From: Pseudomonas arsenicoxydans
Lineage (GTDB): Bacteria > Pseudomonadota > Gammaproteobacteria > Pseudomonadales > Pseudomonadaceae
Length of the DNA: 64,000 nucleotides
Reading direction: 5' to 3'
Assembly: GCF_900103875.1 (NCBI RefSeq)
Contig: NZ_LT629705.1
Span: forward strand, 3,667,001 to 3,731,000
Positions 26,425 through 38,078 of the stretch are shown here, piece after piece. How positions within the stretch are numbered: the first letter of the stretch is position 1; each line of letters opens with the position of its first letter. The notes below the pieces were generated by a model, which saw only the letters and a program-made list of their open reading frames with translations, had not been told where the DNA came from and ran no database searches. The position numbers and the translations under genes are program-made.

Positions 26425-26438
26425 CCCCAGTATTGGGG
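26425..26438. promoter_or_regulatory. CCCC-N6-GGGG palindrome upstream of the surface-protein/curlin operon
   Basis: CCCC-AGTATT-GGGG, centred about 98 bp upstream of the -24 element on the minus strand. It is the same symmetric pattern as at 9293 and 9335. It also lies between the two divergent transcripts, so it could influence mnxS1. Confidence 0.5.
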
Positions 26439-26551
26439 GTAGATGGGGGCAACGGGGCAGACGGGGAATTGGTGGGGGGACAAAACCCGAAGTCGGGCAA
26501 ATGCCGGTCAGTAGGCTATAAACCTATAGGGAGTTTCGGGGAACAACGTCC

Positions 26552-28000
26552 ATGAATATCCAGACCAGACCCCTTCAGCAGGAAGAGGCCGATATCCGCC
26601 TGAGCTCGCGCAAACAGCCGTTCAATCTGCTGCGCTGGTTCTCGCTGATCAGCATGGCCGTGATCGGCACGGTGGCCGTGGCGCTGGGGGCGGTGTCCAC
26701 GCGTTTCGTGATCACCGAGAGCGTGCAGCGCGATGCGTTGCTGACCTCGCAATTCATCCAGGCGATTGCCTCGGCCGAGGTACGCCATGTTGCCATCCCC
26801 AACGTGCGGACCATGGGCGAGTTGCTGGACCCGCGCAAAGACAAAGACTTTACCGACGTCGATCCCTTGGCCCGTGCCAGCGCCCGTGGCGAATTCCTCG
26901 ATCATGTCGAGCACTTGCCGGACGTGATCCTGGCCAACATTTATGCCCCTGACCGCATGGTGATCTGGTCGACCAATCCGGAACTGATGGGCACTACGAT
27001 CCATGCCGACGAAGACCTCGACCAGGCGTTCGCTTCCAGGATGCCGGTGTCTGCCAGTTACCACAACGTGGACGAGGGGCGCATGGAGCAGAAGTTCGTA
27101 ACGCCCCCGGATTACATCTTTATTGAAAACTACATACCGCTATTCGATGCCGACCACGAAAACGTCACGGCGATGGTCGAGATCTACAAGGAACCCAAGG
27201 ACCTGATCGAGCGCATGGAACGAGGCCTGGCGCTGATCTGGCTGGCCACGGCGCTGGGCGGTGGACTGATTTATTCAGGGCTGTACTGGATCGTGCGGCG
27301 GGCGGCGATCCTGCTGGCCACGCAACAAAAACAACTGATCACCAACGAAACCTTCGTGGCCCTGGGGGAGATGTCATCGGCGGTCGCCCATAGTCTGCGC
27401 AACCCGTTGGCGACCATTCGCTCCAGCGCCCAGCTGGCCCTGGAGTTCGACAGTGGTCCGGCGCACAAGAACATCAACGACATCATCGGTCAGGTGGATC
27501 GCATGTCGAAATGGGTTCGCGAATTGCTGCAGTCCTTGCGACCCCTTAATGATGAACCCGAGCCGGTGAATCTGGTGGCGGCTTTGCATGACAGCCTCAT
27601 GGCTTTCGAGCAGCAGATTGCCAAGGCCGGGGTCCACGTGGTGTTCGAGCCGAAGGAAACGCCGATGGTGCTGAGCCAGCAAGTGCAGCTCACGCAAATC
27701 CTCAACAGCCTGCTGGCCAACGCAGTGGAAGCGATGGACAGGGGCGGTACGCTGACCATCACACTGGAACCGAACGATGCCAAAGGGATTGGCGTGGTGG
27801 TGAGCGACACCGGCAAAGGCATGAACGAAGAACAGCGCAGCATGGCGTTCCGGCCTTTTTTCACCACCAAGCAAGGCGGGCTCGGCGTCGGGCTGGTCCT
27901 AGTGAAGCGGATCATGGAGCGTTTTGGTGGCGCGGTGAAACTCGATAGCCGCGAAGGCGAGGGCACTCGGGTCCGTTTGTCGTTCAAGCGCATTCCCTGA
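26552..28000 (+). CDS. mnxS1: membrane sensor histidine kinase MnxS1
   Basis: 482 residues. Membrane segments at about 30-50 and 229-248 enclose a periplasmic sensor domain of about 180 residues. The H-box has His280 (AVAHSLRNPLATIR), and the ATPase has the N-box (LLANAVEAMD), G1 (VSDTGKGM), F-box (FRPFFTTK) and G2 (GLGVGL). This is the NtrB-like class that pairs with sigma54 activators. By synteny (kinase, mcoA, SCO, kinase, sigma54 regulator) it is MnxS1, essential for Mn oxidation in P. putida GB-1. It is 55% or more identical by eye to the second kinase at 32123, so the two are paralogues. The 290-bp gap upstream is shared with the divergent surface-protein operon. Confidence 0.85.
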   Translation: MNIQTRPLQQEEADIRLSSRKQPFNLLRWFSLISMAVIGTVAVALGAVSTRFVITESVQRDALLTSQFIQAIASAEVRHVAIPNVRTMGELLDPRKDKDFTDVDPLARASARGEFLDHVEHLPDVILANIYAPDRMVIWSTNPELMGTTIHADEDLDQAFASRMPVSASYHNVDEGRMEQKFVTPPDYIFIENYIPLFDADHENVTAMVEIYKEPKDLIERMERGLALIWLATALGGGLIYSGLYWIVRRAAILLATQQKQLITNETFVALGEMSSAVAHSLRNPLATIRSSAQLALEFDSGPAHKNINDIIGQVDRMSKWVRELLQSLRPLNDEPEPVNLVAALHDSLMAFEQQIAKAGVHVVFEPKETPMVLSQQVQLTQILNSLLANAVEAMDRGGTLTITLEPNDAKGIGVVVSDTGKGMNEEQRSMAFRPFFTTKQGGLGVGLVLVKRIMERFGGAVKLDSREGEGTRVRLSFKRIP

Positions 28001-28017
28001 AACTGGGTATGAACTTT

Positions 28018-28031
28018 CCCCGTTAGCGGGT
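28018..28031. promoter_or_regulatory. CCCC-N6-GGGT near-palindrome upstream of mcoA
   Basis: CCCC-GTTAGC-GGGT has one mismatch to the CCCC-N6-GGGG pattern. It is centred 107 bp upstream of the mcoA -24 element. A weaker half-site (CCCC-GGGTAT-GG) sits 33 bp further downstream at 28051. Confidence 0.42.
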
Positions 28032-28129
28032 GTCTGGCCCCAGTCATTTTCCCCGGGTATGGCACATTGATGTTGATAAGCCATTGTTTTATCGAGTGTT
28101 AATACTTTCGTATAAACCTGTTACAAATC

Positions 28130-28144
28130 TGGCGAGCTCCTTGC
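28130..28144 (+). promoter_or_regulatory. sigma54 (-24/-12) promoter of mcoA
   Basis: TGGCGAGCTCCTTGC keeps TGGC, G at position 7 and the full TTGC at exact spacing. Transcription would begin about 12 bp after the GC, near 28156, which supports choosing the ATG at 28187 over the one at 28166. Confidence 0.78.
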
Positions 28145-28186
28145 AAAACCACCACTACCCCCTTCATGACTTCGAGGCGGCTGGTG

Positions 28187-30990
<2,804 letters not shown>

Positions 30991-30994
<4 letters not shown>

Positions 30995-32022
30995 ACCGGG
31001 AGCGCGTCGACAGGACTGTGCACACGCCGCGCTCCCGCGCCTTGGGCATGCACCTGATGTTGTTGCTGATCACCTGCCTGCTGGTCAGTCGGGTGCTCAC
31101 AGCCCATGAAGGAGCCTTGTCGCCGACGGAGTCGGCGACACCCTGGGGCGGCGACTATTTCCCCAACACCCTGCTGACCGATCAGGACGGTCGGCAGGTG
31201 CATTTTTTCGATGACCTGATCAAGGACAAAGTGGTGGTGATCAACTTCATCTTCACTTCGTGCAGCGACTCTTGCCCGCTGGAAACCGCGCGCCTGCGTC
31301 AGGTGCAGAAGTTGCTGGGGGACCGTGTCGGCCAGGACATCTTTTTCTACTCCATCAGCATCGACCCCCTCAGCGACACGCCCGAGGTGCTCAAGGCTTA
31401 CGCTCAGCGCTTCAAGGTCGGACCCGGCTGGAAGTTTCTGACGGGAGAATTTGCCGACGTCACTGACCTGCGCAAAAAACTCGGGCTGTTCATCGAGGGC
31501 GTCGACAACGGACGCAGCAAGGACCACAACCTGAGCCTGATCGTCGGCAACCAGAGCACCGGTCGCTGGATGAAAGCTTCGCCTTTCGAGAACCCGTGGA
31601 TCCTCGCGGACCAGTTGGCCAACACGTTGCAGAACTGGAAGAAAGCCAGCGTTGAAGAAAGTTACGCCAACGCGCCTGAAATCCGCCCGCCGAGCAATGG
31701 CGAAGAACTGTTCCGTACCCGTTGCGCGTCGTGCCACAGCCTGGGCCCGATGGACGGGCAGGGGATCGGCATGCGCAGCATCGGTCCGGACCTGATCGGC
31801 GTGACGCGCCAACGCGACCCGGCCTGGCTCAGCCGCTGGATTCGTGAGCCAGACAAGATGCTGGCGGAAAAAGACCCGATTGCGGTGGAGTTGTTTGAAC
31901 GTTTCGACAAAATCCCGATGCCCAACCTGCGTCTGGATGAGAACGCTGCGCAGTCAATCATGGGATTTTTGCAGGAAGAAACCGAGCGCCAGAAACCGAT
32001 GGAAGCGGCGCAGGCGCAATAG
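30991..32022 (+). CDS. SCO1/SenC copper chaperone fused to cytochrome c
   Basis: 343 residues. N-terminal membrane segment about 17-36, then a SCO domain with Cys91/Cys95 (SCSDSCP) and His179 (DHNLSLIVGN). The C-terminal 110 residues are a class I cytochrome c with CASCH at 245-249 and a candidate axial Met in IPMPNLRL. Translationally coupled to mcoA, so McoA is the likely copper client. The attached heme domain could reduce the SCO disulfide or copper, or accept electrons from the oxidase; both are inference. Confidence 0.87.
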
Positions 32023-32122
32023 CGGCGAAATACTATCAGTGAAGCCGTCCCGTGCGATCAATGCCACCTACACTGATCGGTGAAACGGCTAAAGGCGTGA
32101 TGCATACCTTCAGGACAACGCC

Positions 32123-33616
32123 ATGCAGACCCAGGAAACTCAAAATACAGCGGCACCGGAAGTGCCAGCAGCAGACACCCCGGGCCGCAACGGACAGTTC
32201 AATCTGCTGCGCTGGTTTTCCTTGGGCAGCTTTTTCATCATCGCGGCTGTCGCGTTGGGGTTGGGCTATGTCTCCACGCGTTTTGTCGTCGATGAAAGCG
32301 TCGAGCGTGATTCCATGCTGACTGCGCAGTTCATCCATGCCATCGGTGATGGAGAAATTCGCCATGCCGGCATCACGCTGGAAAGAACCATGGGTGAAAT
32401 GCTTGATCCGCGTGATGAAAATGCCTATCCCGACGTCGATCCGGGTTCCCGTGCGGCGGCCCGCATAGAGTTTCTCGATCATGTCGAACACCTGCCGGAT
32501 ACGCTGCTGGCGGTGGTGTATGCGCTGGATCGCACGGTGGTCTGGTCGACCAACCCGAAAATGATCGGCATGCGCGTCGAAGGTGACGAGGAACTGGACG
32601 AGTCCTTTGAAATGAAGGAAATCGTGTCCACCAGCTACCACAAGATCGACGACGAGCGTCCCGAACAGATGCTGCTGCGCGAACCCCAGTACCTGTTCAT
32701 CGAGAATTACATCCCGATGTTCAATGCCGACAAGAGCAAAGTCATCGCCATGGTCGAGATCTACAAGGAACCGGCGGACCTGGTCGAGCGTATCCAGCGT
32801 GGTTTCAAGGCCATCTGGCTGGCGACCGCGCTTGGCGGCCTGGTCATCTACCTTGGGCTGTTCTGGATTGTGCGGCGCGCATCAATGTTGCTGCAAAGCC
32901 AGCAGAAACAATTGATTACTAACGAGACTTTTGTTGCCCTGGGGGAAATGTCCTCGGCGGTCGCCCACAGCTTGCGCAATCCGCTGGCGAACATTCGCTC
33001 CAGTGCCGAACTGGCCCAGGAAATCGCCAGTGATGGGGCGCAAAGGAACATTGGCGACATCATCAGTCAGGTCGACCGGATGTCGCGCTGGGTGCGGGAG
33101 TTGCTGGTGTCATTGCGGCCCATGAACGACGACTACGAAACCGTGGACCTGGTGCTGGCCATCGATGACACCTTGAGTGCTTTCGATGCGCTGATCAAAC
33201 GTTCGAACGTGCAAGTGCACTTCACGCCGCAGGCCTGCCCACCGGTCGTCAGCCAACAGGTGCTGCTCACGCAAATTCTCAATAGCCTGTTCGCCAATGC
33301 TCTGGAGGCCATGCCCAAGGGCGGCGTGCTTAATATCGATATTGAACAACCCCGGCCCGGTGAGGTGCGGATGACGTTGAGCGATACCGGCAAAGGCATG
33401 AGCAAACAGCAGCAGCAAATGGTCTTCAAGCCGTTTTTTACAACCAAACAGGGCGGGTTGGGCGTTGGCCTGGCCCTCGTCAAACGAATAATGGAACGCT
33501 TCGAAGGCTCGGTTGAATTGACCAGCCAGGAGCAGGAAGGAACCCGCGTCTGTCTCAATTTTAAAGTGGCAACGGGAGGGGACTATGGAGCACAGCATAC
33601 TGCTGGTCGAGGATGA
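32123..33616 (+). CDS. mnxS2: membrane sensor histidine kinase MnxS2
   Basis: 497 residues. Membrane segments at about 32-52 and 231-250, periplasmic domain between, H-box His282 (AVAHSLRNPLANIR), N-box LFANALEAMP, G1 LSDTGKGM, and G2 GLGVGL. It is a close paralogue of MnxS1 along its whole length, including the sensor domain (GEMLDPRDENAYPDVDP versus GELLDPRKDKDFTDVDP). Its 3' end overlaps mnxR by 32 bp. Both kinases are reported as needed for Mn oxidation in P. putida GB-1. Confidence 0.86.
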   Translation: MQTQETQNTAAPEVPAADTPGRNGQFNLLRWFSLGSFFIIAAVALGLGYVSTRFVVDESVERDSMLTAQFIHAIGDGEIRHAGITLERTMGEMLDPRDENAYPDVDPGSRAAARIEFLDHVEHLPDTLLAVVYALDRTVVWSTNPKMIGMRVEGDEELDESFEMKEIVSTSYHKIDDERPEQMLLREPQYLFIENYIPMFNADKSKVIAMVEIYKEPADLVERIQRGFKAIWLATALGGLVIYLGLFWIVRRASMLLQSQQKQLITNETFVALGEMSSAVAHSLRNPLANIRSSAELAQEIASDGAQRNIGDIISQVDRMSRWVRELLVSLRPMNDDYETVDLVLAIDDTLSAFDALIKRSNVQVHFTPQACPPVVSQQVLLTQILNSLFANALEAMPKGGVLNIDIEQPRPGEVRMTLSDTGKGMSKQQQQMVFKPFFTTKQGGLGVGLALVKRIMERFEGSVELTSQEQEGTRVCLNFKVATGGDYGAQHTAGRG

Positions 33617-35012
33617 TGAACTCCTGGCCGAGAATATTCAGACCTACCTGGAGCGCAAAGACTTCGAGGTAACGGTTTGCCACTCGGCTGAAGAGGCGTT
33701 GGAGCAATTGGGCACATTTGCTCCAGACGTGGTATTGACCGATAACTCGCTGCCGGGCATGAGCGGTCATGACCTGATCCAGAAGCTGCGCGTCAGCGCG
33801 CCGGATCTGAAAGTGATCATGATGACCGGCTACGGCAACGTCGAAGACGCCGTGGTGGCGATGAAAGAGGGCGCGTTTCATTACGTGACCAAGCCGGTGG
33901 CCTTGCCGGAACTCAAGCTGCTGCTGGACAAGGCCCTGGCCACCGATCGCATGGAACGCACGTTGTCGTTCTATCAGGAACGCGAGGCGCAGAAGTCTGG
34001 CGTGCAAGCGTTGATCGGTGAATCGGCGCCGATGCACTATCTGAAAAACACCATCGCTCAATTGCTCGACGCCGAACGGCGCATGGCCAACACCGATTTG
34101 CCGCCGGTGTTGGTGGAGGGTGAAACCGGTACGGGCAAGGAACTGGTGGCCCGGGCGCTGCACTTCGACGGCCCGCGCAGCAAAGGCCCGTTCATTGAGT
34201 TCAACTGCGCCTCGATTCCTTCCAATCTGGTGGAGTCGGAACTGTTCGGCCACGAGAAGGGCGCCTTCACCGATGCCAAGGACCGCCGTGTCGGTCTGGT
34301 CGAAGCGGCTGACGGCGGCACGCTGTTTCTCGATGAAGTCGGGGAAATGGACCTGCTGCTGCAAGCCAAATTGCTCAAGCTGCTGGAAGACCGGACCATT
34401 CGCCGGGTCGGCTCGGTCAAGGAGCGCAAGGTCGACCTGCGGGTGATCAGCGCCACCAACTGCAACCTCGAACAGATGGTTCAACAGGGCAAATTCCGGC
34501 GTGACCTGTTTTTTCGCCTGAGGATCATTTCGATCAAGGTTCCGCGCCTGTATGCCCGTGGCGAGGACATCCTGCTGCTGGCTCGACACTTCCTGGCGAC
34601 CCACGGCAAACGCTATGGCAAGCCGAACCTGCATTTCAGCGATCAGGCTGAACAACTGCTACTCAGCTACAGCTGGCCGGGCAACGTGCGTGAACTGCGC
34701 AACATGCTGGAACAAACCGTGCTGCTGGCGCAGAGCGACACGATTGCGGCCCATCAGCTCAATGTGTGCCTGAGCCTGGTGGATGATCCGATCGTGCTGC
34801 AAGAACCCCAACACCACGAGCCGCGTCCGCTGTACAGCGCCAACGAGTCGATGAATCTGCCGGAAGTCGAGCGCGACATGGTGCGCAAGATGCTCGACAA
34901 GACCGACTGGAACGTCACCAAGTCAGCACGCCTGCTGGGCCTGAGTCGCGACATGTTGCGCTACCGGATCGAAAAGCTCGGCCTCGCGCGCCCGGACAAA
35001 CGCCAATGGTGA
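33585..35012 (+). CDS. mnxR: sigma54-dependent response regulator MnxR (NtrC family)
   Basis: 475 residues. Receiver domain with Asp53 (VLTDNSLPG) and Lys103. AAA+ domain with Walker A GETGTGKE (179-186), Walker B LFLDE (247-251), sensor/Arg-finger region FRRDLFFRLR, and the sigma54-contact loop GAFTDA (226-231), a one-residue variant of GAFTGA. The C-terminus is a Fis-type helix-turn-helix (NVTKSARLLGLSRDMLRYRIEKLGL). It needs sigma54 promoters; three near-consensus ones are in this window. It converges with the small gene at 35014, leaving only 1 bp between stops. Confidence 0.9.
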   Translation: MEHSILLVEDDELLAENIQTYLERKDFEVTVCHSAEEALEQLGTFAPDVVLTDNSLPGMSGHDLIQKLRVSAPDLKVIMMTGYGNVEDAVVAMKEGAFHYVTKPVALPELKLLLDKALATDRMERTLSFYQEREAQKSGVQALIGESAPMHYLKNTIAQLLDAERRMANTDLPPVLVEGETGTGKELVARALHFDGPRSKGPFIEFNCASIPSNLVESELFGHEKGAFTDAKDRRVGLVEAADGGTLFLDEVGEMDLLLQAKLLKLLEDRTIRRVGSVKERKVDLRVISATNCNLEQMVQQGKFRRDLFFRLRIISIKVPRLYARGEDILLLARHFLATHGKRYGKPNLHFSDQAEQLLLSYSWPGNVRELRNMLEQTVLLAQSDTIAAHQLNVCLSLVDDPIVLQEPQHHEPRPLYSANESMNLPEVERDMVRKMLDKTDWNVTKSARLLGLSRDMLRYRIEKLGLARPDKRQW

Positions 35013-35013
35013 A

Positions 35014-35400
35014 TCACTGCATCAATGGCCCTTGGCGACTGAGGCACTCAAGCAGGCACGAAGGGTCGAGGACTTCTTCGTTCACGTAGACGCCGTGTTC
35101 GGCATCGTAGGAACGAACGAAGACCCGCACGGAAGCGTCTGCGACGGTCGGTAACCGGGAATCGTGGAAGTCGTGCTGACTGGCAATCGGAATGAAATTC
35201 TGAGGGGCTGTCGGGATGTACGATCCCGGCGGCACGATGCTCATGGACGGCGGCACCGGGTGAGCGAAGGGCTGGTCGGCGCCGTAATAATTGAACTCAC
35301 TGCTGTAGTCGGTGGTGGGTGTCAGGCTGTCGTCCGCCTGGGCGCCAGTGATGGCGGTCAGGCTGAGGGCGATCAACAGCGTCAGATTGTTTCTTTTCAT
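35014..35400 (-). CDS. small exported protein of unknown function
   Basis: 128 residues. ATG at 35400 follows AGGTG and begins a clear signal peptide (about 1-22, LTLLIALSLTAITGAQA-DD). The mature part is Pro/Tyr-rich (GADQPFAHPVPPSMSIVPPGSYIP), then RVFVRSYDAEHGVYVNEEV and two closely spaced Cys (SCLLEC). I do not recognise the family. It converges on mnxR with 1 bp between stops, so antisense effects on the mnxR 3' end are possible. Confidence 0.75.
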   Translation of the reverse strand: MKRNNLTLLIALSLTAITGAQADDSLTPTTDYSSEFNYYGADQPFAHPVPPSMSIVPPGSYIPTAPQNFIPIASQHDFHDSRLPTVADASVRVFVRSYDAEHGVYVNEEVLDPSCLLECLSRQGPLMQ

Positions 35401-35577
35401 GGCAACACCTGTGAAGTCGGTTGTCCGCACATCCCCAAGGCCATTAACTATAGCTGCCGTACAGGCACGCGTTCGCGATGCCCGGGTTACAACATTCCAA
35501 CAAACGCCAAATGGGCTTTTTCAAAGGCCTGACCTAGACTCGTGCCGGTCAATAAAGACCGAGCGAGGACGCGCGCA

Positions 35578-36387
35578 ATGGACATGCCGACCAACCAAAA
35601 AGTCATCGCCAGCAACCGCGATGCCTGGAACGACTCCGCCCGACACCACAAGGACACCCCCGAATGGCAGACGCTATTGATCGCCGTTGGGCAGGGGGAC
35701 TTTTCCTGCCTGGATGCAACGTTGACGGGTGTGCTGGAACAGGTGGGCGTCGATGGCAAGGATGTGGTGCAACTGGGCTGCAACAACGGGCGCGAAAGCA
35801 TTTCGCTGTTTGCCCTGGGCGCCCGCAGTGTGGTGGGCGTTGATCAGTCTGAAGCGTTTCTCGCTCAGGCGCGGGAACTGGCGTCCCGCTCGCCCCATGA
35901 ACCGCAATTCATCGAGGCAGACATTCATCACCTGCCCACTGAGCTCCACGACCGGTTCGACAGGGCATTGATCACCATCGGCGTGCTGAACTGGATGCCG
36001 GACATTGCGCAGTTTTTCCGCCATGTCGCGCGCACCCTCAAGCCCGGCGGCGCGCTGGTGGTGTACGAAACCCATCCGTTCCTGGAAATGTTCGACCCTG
36101 AGTCTGAGGATCCCTATCGGCTGGACAGCTCGTACTTTCGCAGCGAACCGTTCGTGCAGAACCAGCCGATCGTCTACGAAGGCAAAGTCGACCAGCCGGC
36201 GGCTTCCTCCTACTGGTTCGTCCACACTCTGGGCGCGATCCTCACCGGTGCCATAGAAGCGGGGCTGCAGATCAGCCACTTCAAGGAACACCCGCATTCC
36301 AACCGCGAGGAACTCTACGACCGGTATGAACAGCAGAAAGCGCAGTTGCCATTGTGTTTTACGATGGTAGCGGTGAAGCGCGAGTAA
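35578..36387 (+). CDS. class I SAM-dependent methyltransferase
   Basis: 269 residues. I chose the ATG at 35578 (GAGGACG upstream) since earlier in-frame codons lack a ribosome site. SAM-binding motif I is VVQLGCNNGRESISL, followed by GVDQSEAFLAQAR, FIEADIHHLP and LKPGGALVVYETHPF. The substrate is unknown; the fold resembles small-molecule methyltransferases. It stands alone, followed by the REP array. Confidence 0.85.
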   Translation: MDMPTNQKVIASNRDAWNDSARHHKDTPEWQTLLIAVGQGDFSCLDATLTGVLEQVGVDGKDVVQLGCNNGRESISLFALGARSVVGVDQSEAFLAQARELASRSPHEPQFIEADIHHLPTELHDRFDRALITIGVLNWMPDIAQFFRHVARTLKPGGALVVYETHPFLEMFDPESEDPYRLDSSYFRSEPFVQNQPIVYEGKVDQPAASSYWFVHTLGAILTGAIEAGLQISHFKEHPHSNREELYDRYEQQKAQLPLCFTMVAVKRE

Positions 36388-36403
36388 ATGTGTTGCACCA
36401 GCT

Positions 36404-37213
36404 GACCCCTTCGCGGGCAAGCCCGCTCCCACAGTTGATCTTTGTCGAACACCAATGCTGTGTTCACTGAAGATCCCTTGTGGGAGCTAGCCTGCTGGCG
36501 ATAGCGATTTAGCAGTCACCGCAATGCTAAATGTACGACCGTCATCGCGGGCAAGCCCGCTCCCACAGTTGAACGTCGTCGAACACCAATGCTGTGTTCA
36601 CTGAAGATCCCTTGTGGGAGCTAGCCTGCTGGCGATAGCGATATACCCGTCACCGCAATGCTGAATGTGCCACCTCTATCGCGAGCAGGCTCGCTCCCAC
36701 AGTTGAACGTCGTCGAACACCAATGCTGTGTTCACTGAAGACCCCTCGTGGGAGCTAGCCTGCTGGCGATAGCGATTTAGCAGTCACCGCAATGCTGAAT
36801 GTGCCACCGCTATCGCGAGCAGGCTCGCTCCCACAGTTGAACGTCGTCGAACACCAATGCTGTGTTCACTGAAGATCCCTTGTGGGAGCTAGCCTGCTGG
36901 CGATAGCGATTTACCAGTCACCGCAATGCTGAATGTACGCCCGTCATCGCGAGCAGGCTCGCTCCCACAGTTGAACGTCGTCGGACACAAATGCTGTGTT
37001 CACTGAAGATCCCTTGTGGGAGCTAGCCTGCTGGCGATAGCGATATACCAGTCACCGCAATGCTGAATGTGCCACCGCTATCGCGAGCAGGCTCGCTCCC
37101 ACAGTTGAACGTCGTCGAACACCAATGCTGTGTTCACTGAAGATCCCTTGTGGGAGCGGGCTTGCCCGCGATAGCGATATCCCAGTCACCTCAAAGCTAG
37201 ATGTACGACCGCA
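36404..37213. repeat. six-copy 134-bp tandem array of paired REP elements
   Basis: The anchor TCCCACAGTTGA recurs at 36427, 36561, 36695, 36829, 36963 and 37097, always exactly 134 bp apart. Each unit carries an inverted REP (GCGAGCAGGCTCGCTCCCACAG), a spacer with CACCAATGCTGTGTTCACTGA, a direct REP variant (TGTGGGAGCTAGCCTGCTGGCGATAGCG) and a second spacer. Copies differ by only a few bases. No gene is present. Confidence 0.93.
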
Positions 37214-37270
37214 TTCGTTACTCCGGGCGGCGTTTCGAGGAAAGCCGCGACCCGGTCTCTGTACCAGCAG

Positions 37271-37963
37271 TCAGGCACTCGCCGCGCCGGTCACCACAGG
37301 CCGCCCCGGTTTGCGCAGCGGGTCCAGGCGTGAGCCGCTATAGGTGGTTTCGCGGTAGAAGCGCCAGCGACCGAACAGGGTGTAGACGTGGGTGACGCGG
37401 CCCTGTTCGTGATAGCCCATGCGAATGTGCAGTTTCAGCGCCGGGATGTTGTGGGTTTCGCAGACGTCTACCACTTTGTGGCAACCCTGGGCGCGCATGG
37501 CCTCCCAGAGGGTGACCTGAACATCCACCGACAGGCTGGTGCCGAAGTAGGCCCGGGTCATTTCGCCGCCAAACTCGAAGAATTCACCGGGTTTGACCGG
37601 GAACCAGCAACCGTAATAGTGGCGGTCGTGGTAATCACGCACGCTGCCCCAGATAAATCCAACAGCGTGGCCGTCTTCGTCCAGGTACATGTGCCCGGTG
37701 TAACCTTCGGCGGCGAGCTCGGCCATGGTGCCGACGCGGTCGCCAAAATGCTTGGCGAATGCCGTGGCGTTTTCCGGGGTGATGTTCTCCATACGCAGGC
37801 CCGAATAGGGACGCAATTTGTGCGGCGGTACCGGGCTGATCAAGTCGCGCTCCATCCACAAAAGTTCCCTGTGGAAGTACACGTAGCGTTTCCACAGCGT
37901 GTTGAACGTGCGGCTCAAGCCTTTTTGTTTGATACGTTCGCGAAGCTTTTCGATGGTGCTCAT
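37271..37963 (-). CDS. GNAT-like acetyltransferase, exopolysaccharide locus (copy 1)
   Basis: 230 residues. ATG at 37963 follows AAGGAG. N-terminal LRERIKQKGLSRTFNTLWKRY, then GNAT-like core blocks GHMYLDEDGHAVGFIWG, VDVCETHNIPALKLHIRMGYHEQGRV and LFGRWRFYRE. No membrane segment. It is a clear paralogue of the gene at 40067. It probably modifies a sugar or lipid-linked intermediate of the exopolysaccharide. It is the last gene of the minus-strand locus and lies next to the REP array. Confidence 0.7.
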   Translation of the reverse strand: MSTIEKLRERIKQKGLSRTFNTLWKRYVYFHRELLWMERDLISPVPPHKLRPYSGLRMENITPENATAFAKHFGDRVGTMAELAAEGYTGHMYLDEDGHAVGFIWGSVRDYHDRHYYGCWFPVKPGEFFEFGGEMTRAYFGTSLSVDVQVTLWEAMRAQGCHKVVDVCETHNIPALKLHIRMGYHEQGRVTHVYTLFGRWRFYRETTYSGSRLDPLRKPGRPVVTGAASA

Positions 37964-38078
37964 GGAGCTCTCCTTAGCCATAGCCAGGGTGTGTGTGGAA
38001 ACGCTATTTATGGATATAGATCAACGTTGCAAACTCATCTCAAAGCGCCGGCCTTGAATGTGTTGCAACGTATGTAAC

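Noticed and set aside
28166..28168. ATG at 28166 as the mcoA start
   Set aside because: It lies about 10 bp after the predicted sigma54 start site with no ribosome site; the ATG at 28187 has GAGGCGG and begins the signal peptide.
36404..37213. CRISPR array
   Set aside because: The 134-bp period, near-identical spacers, REP cores and absence of cas genes rule it out.
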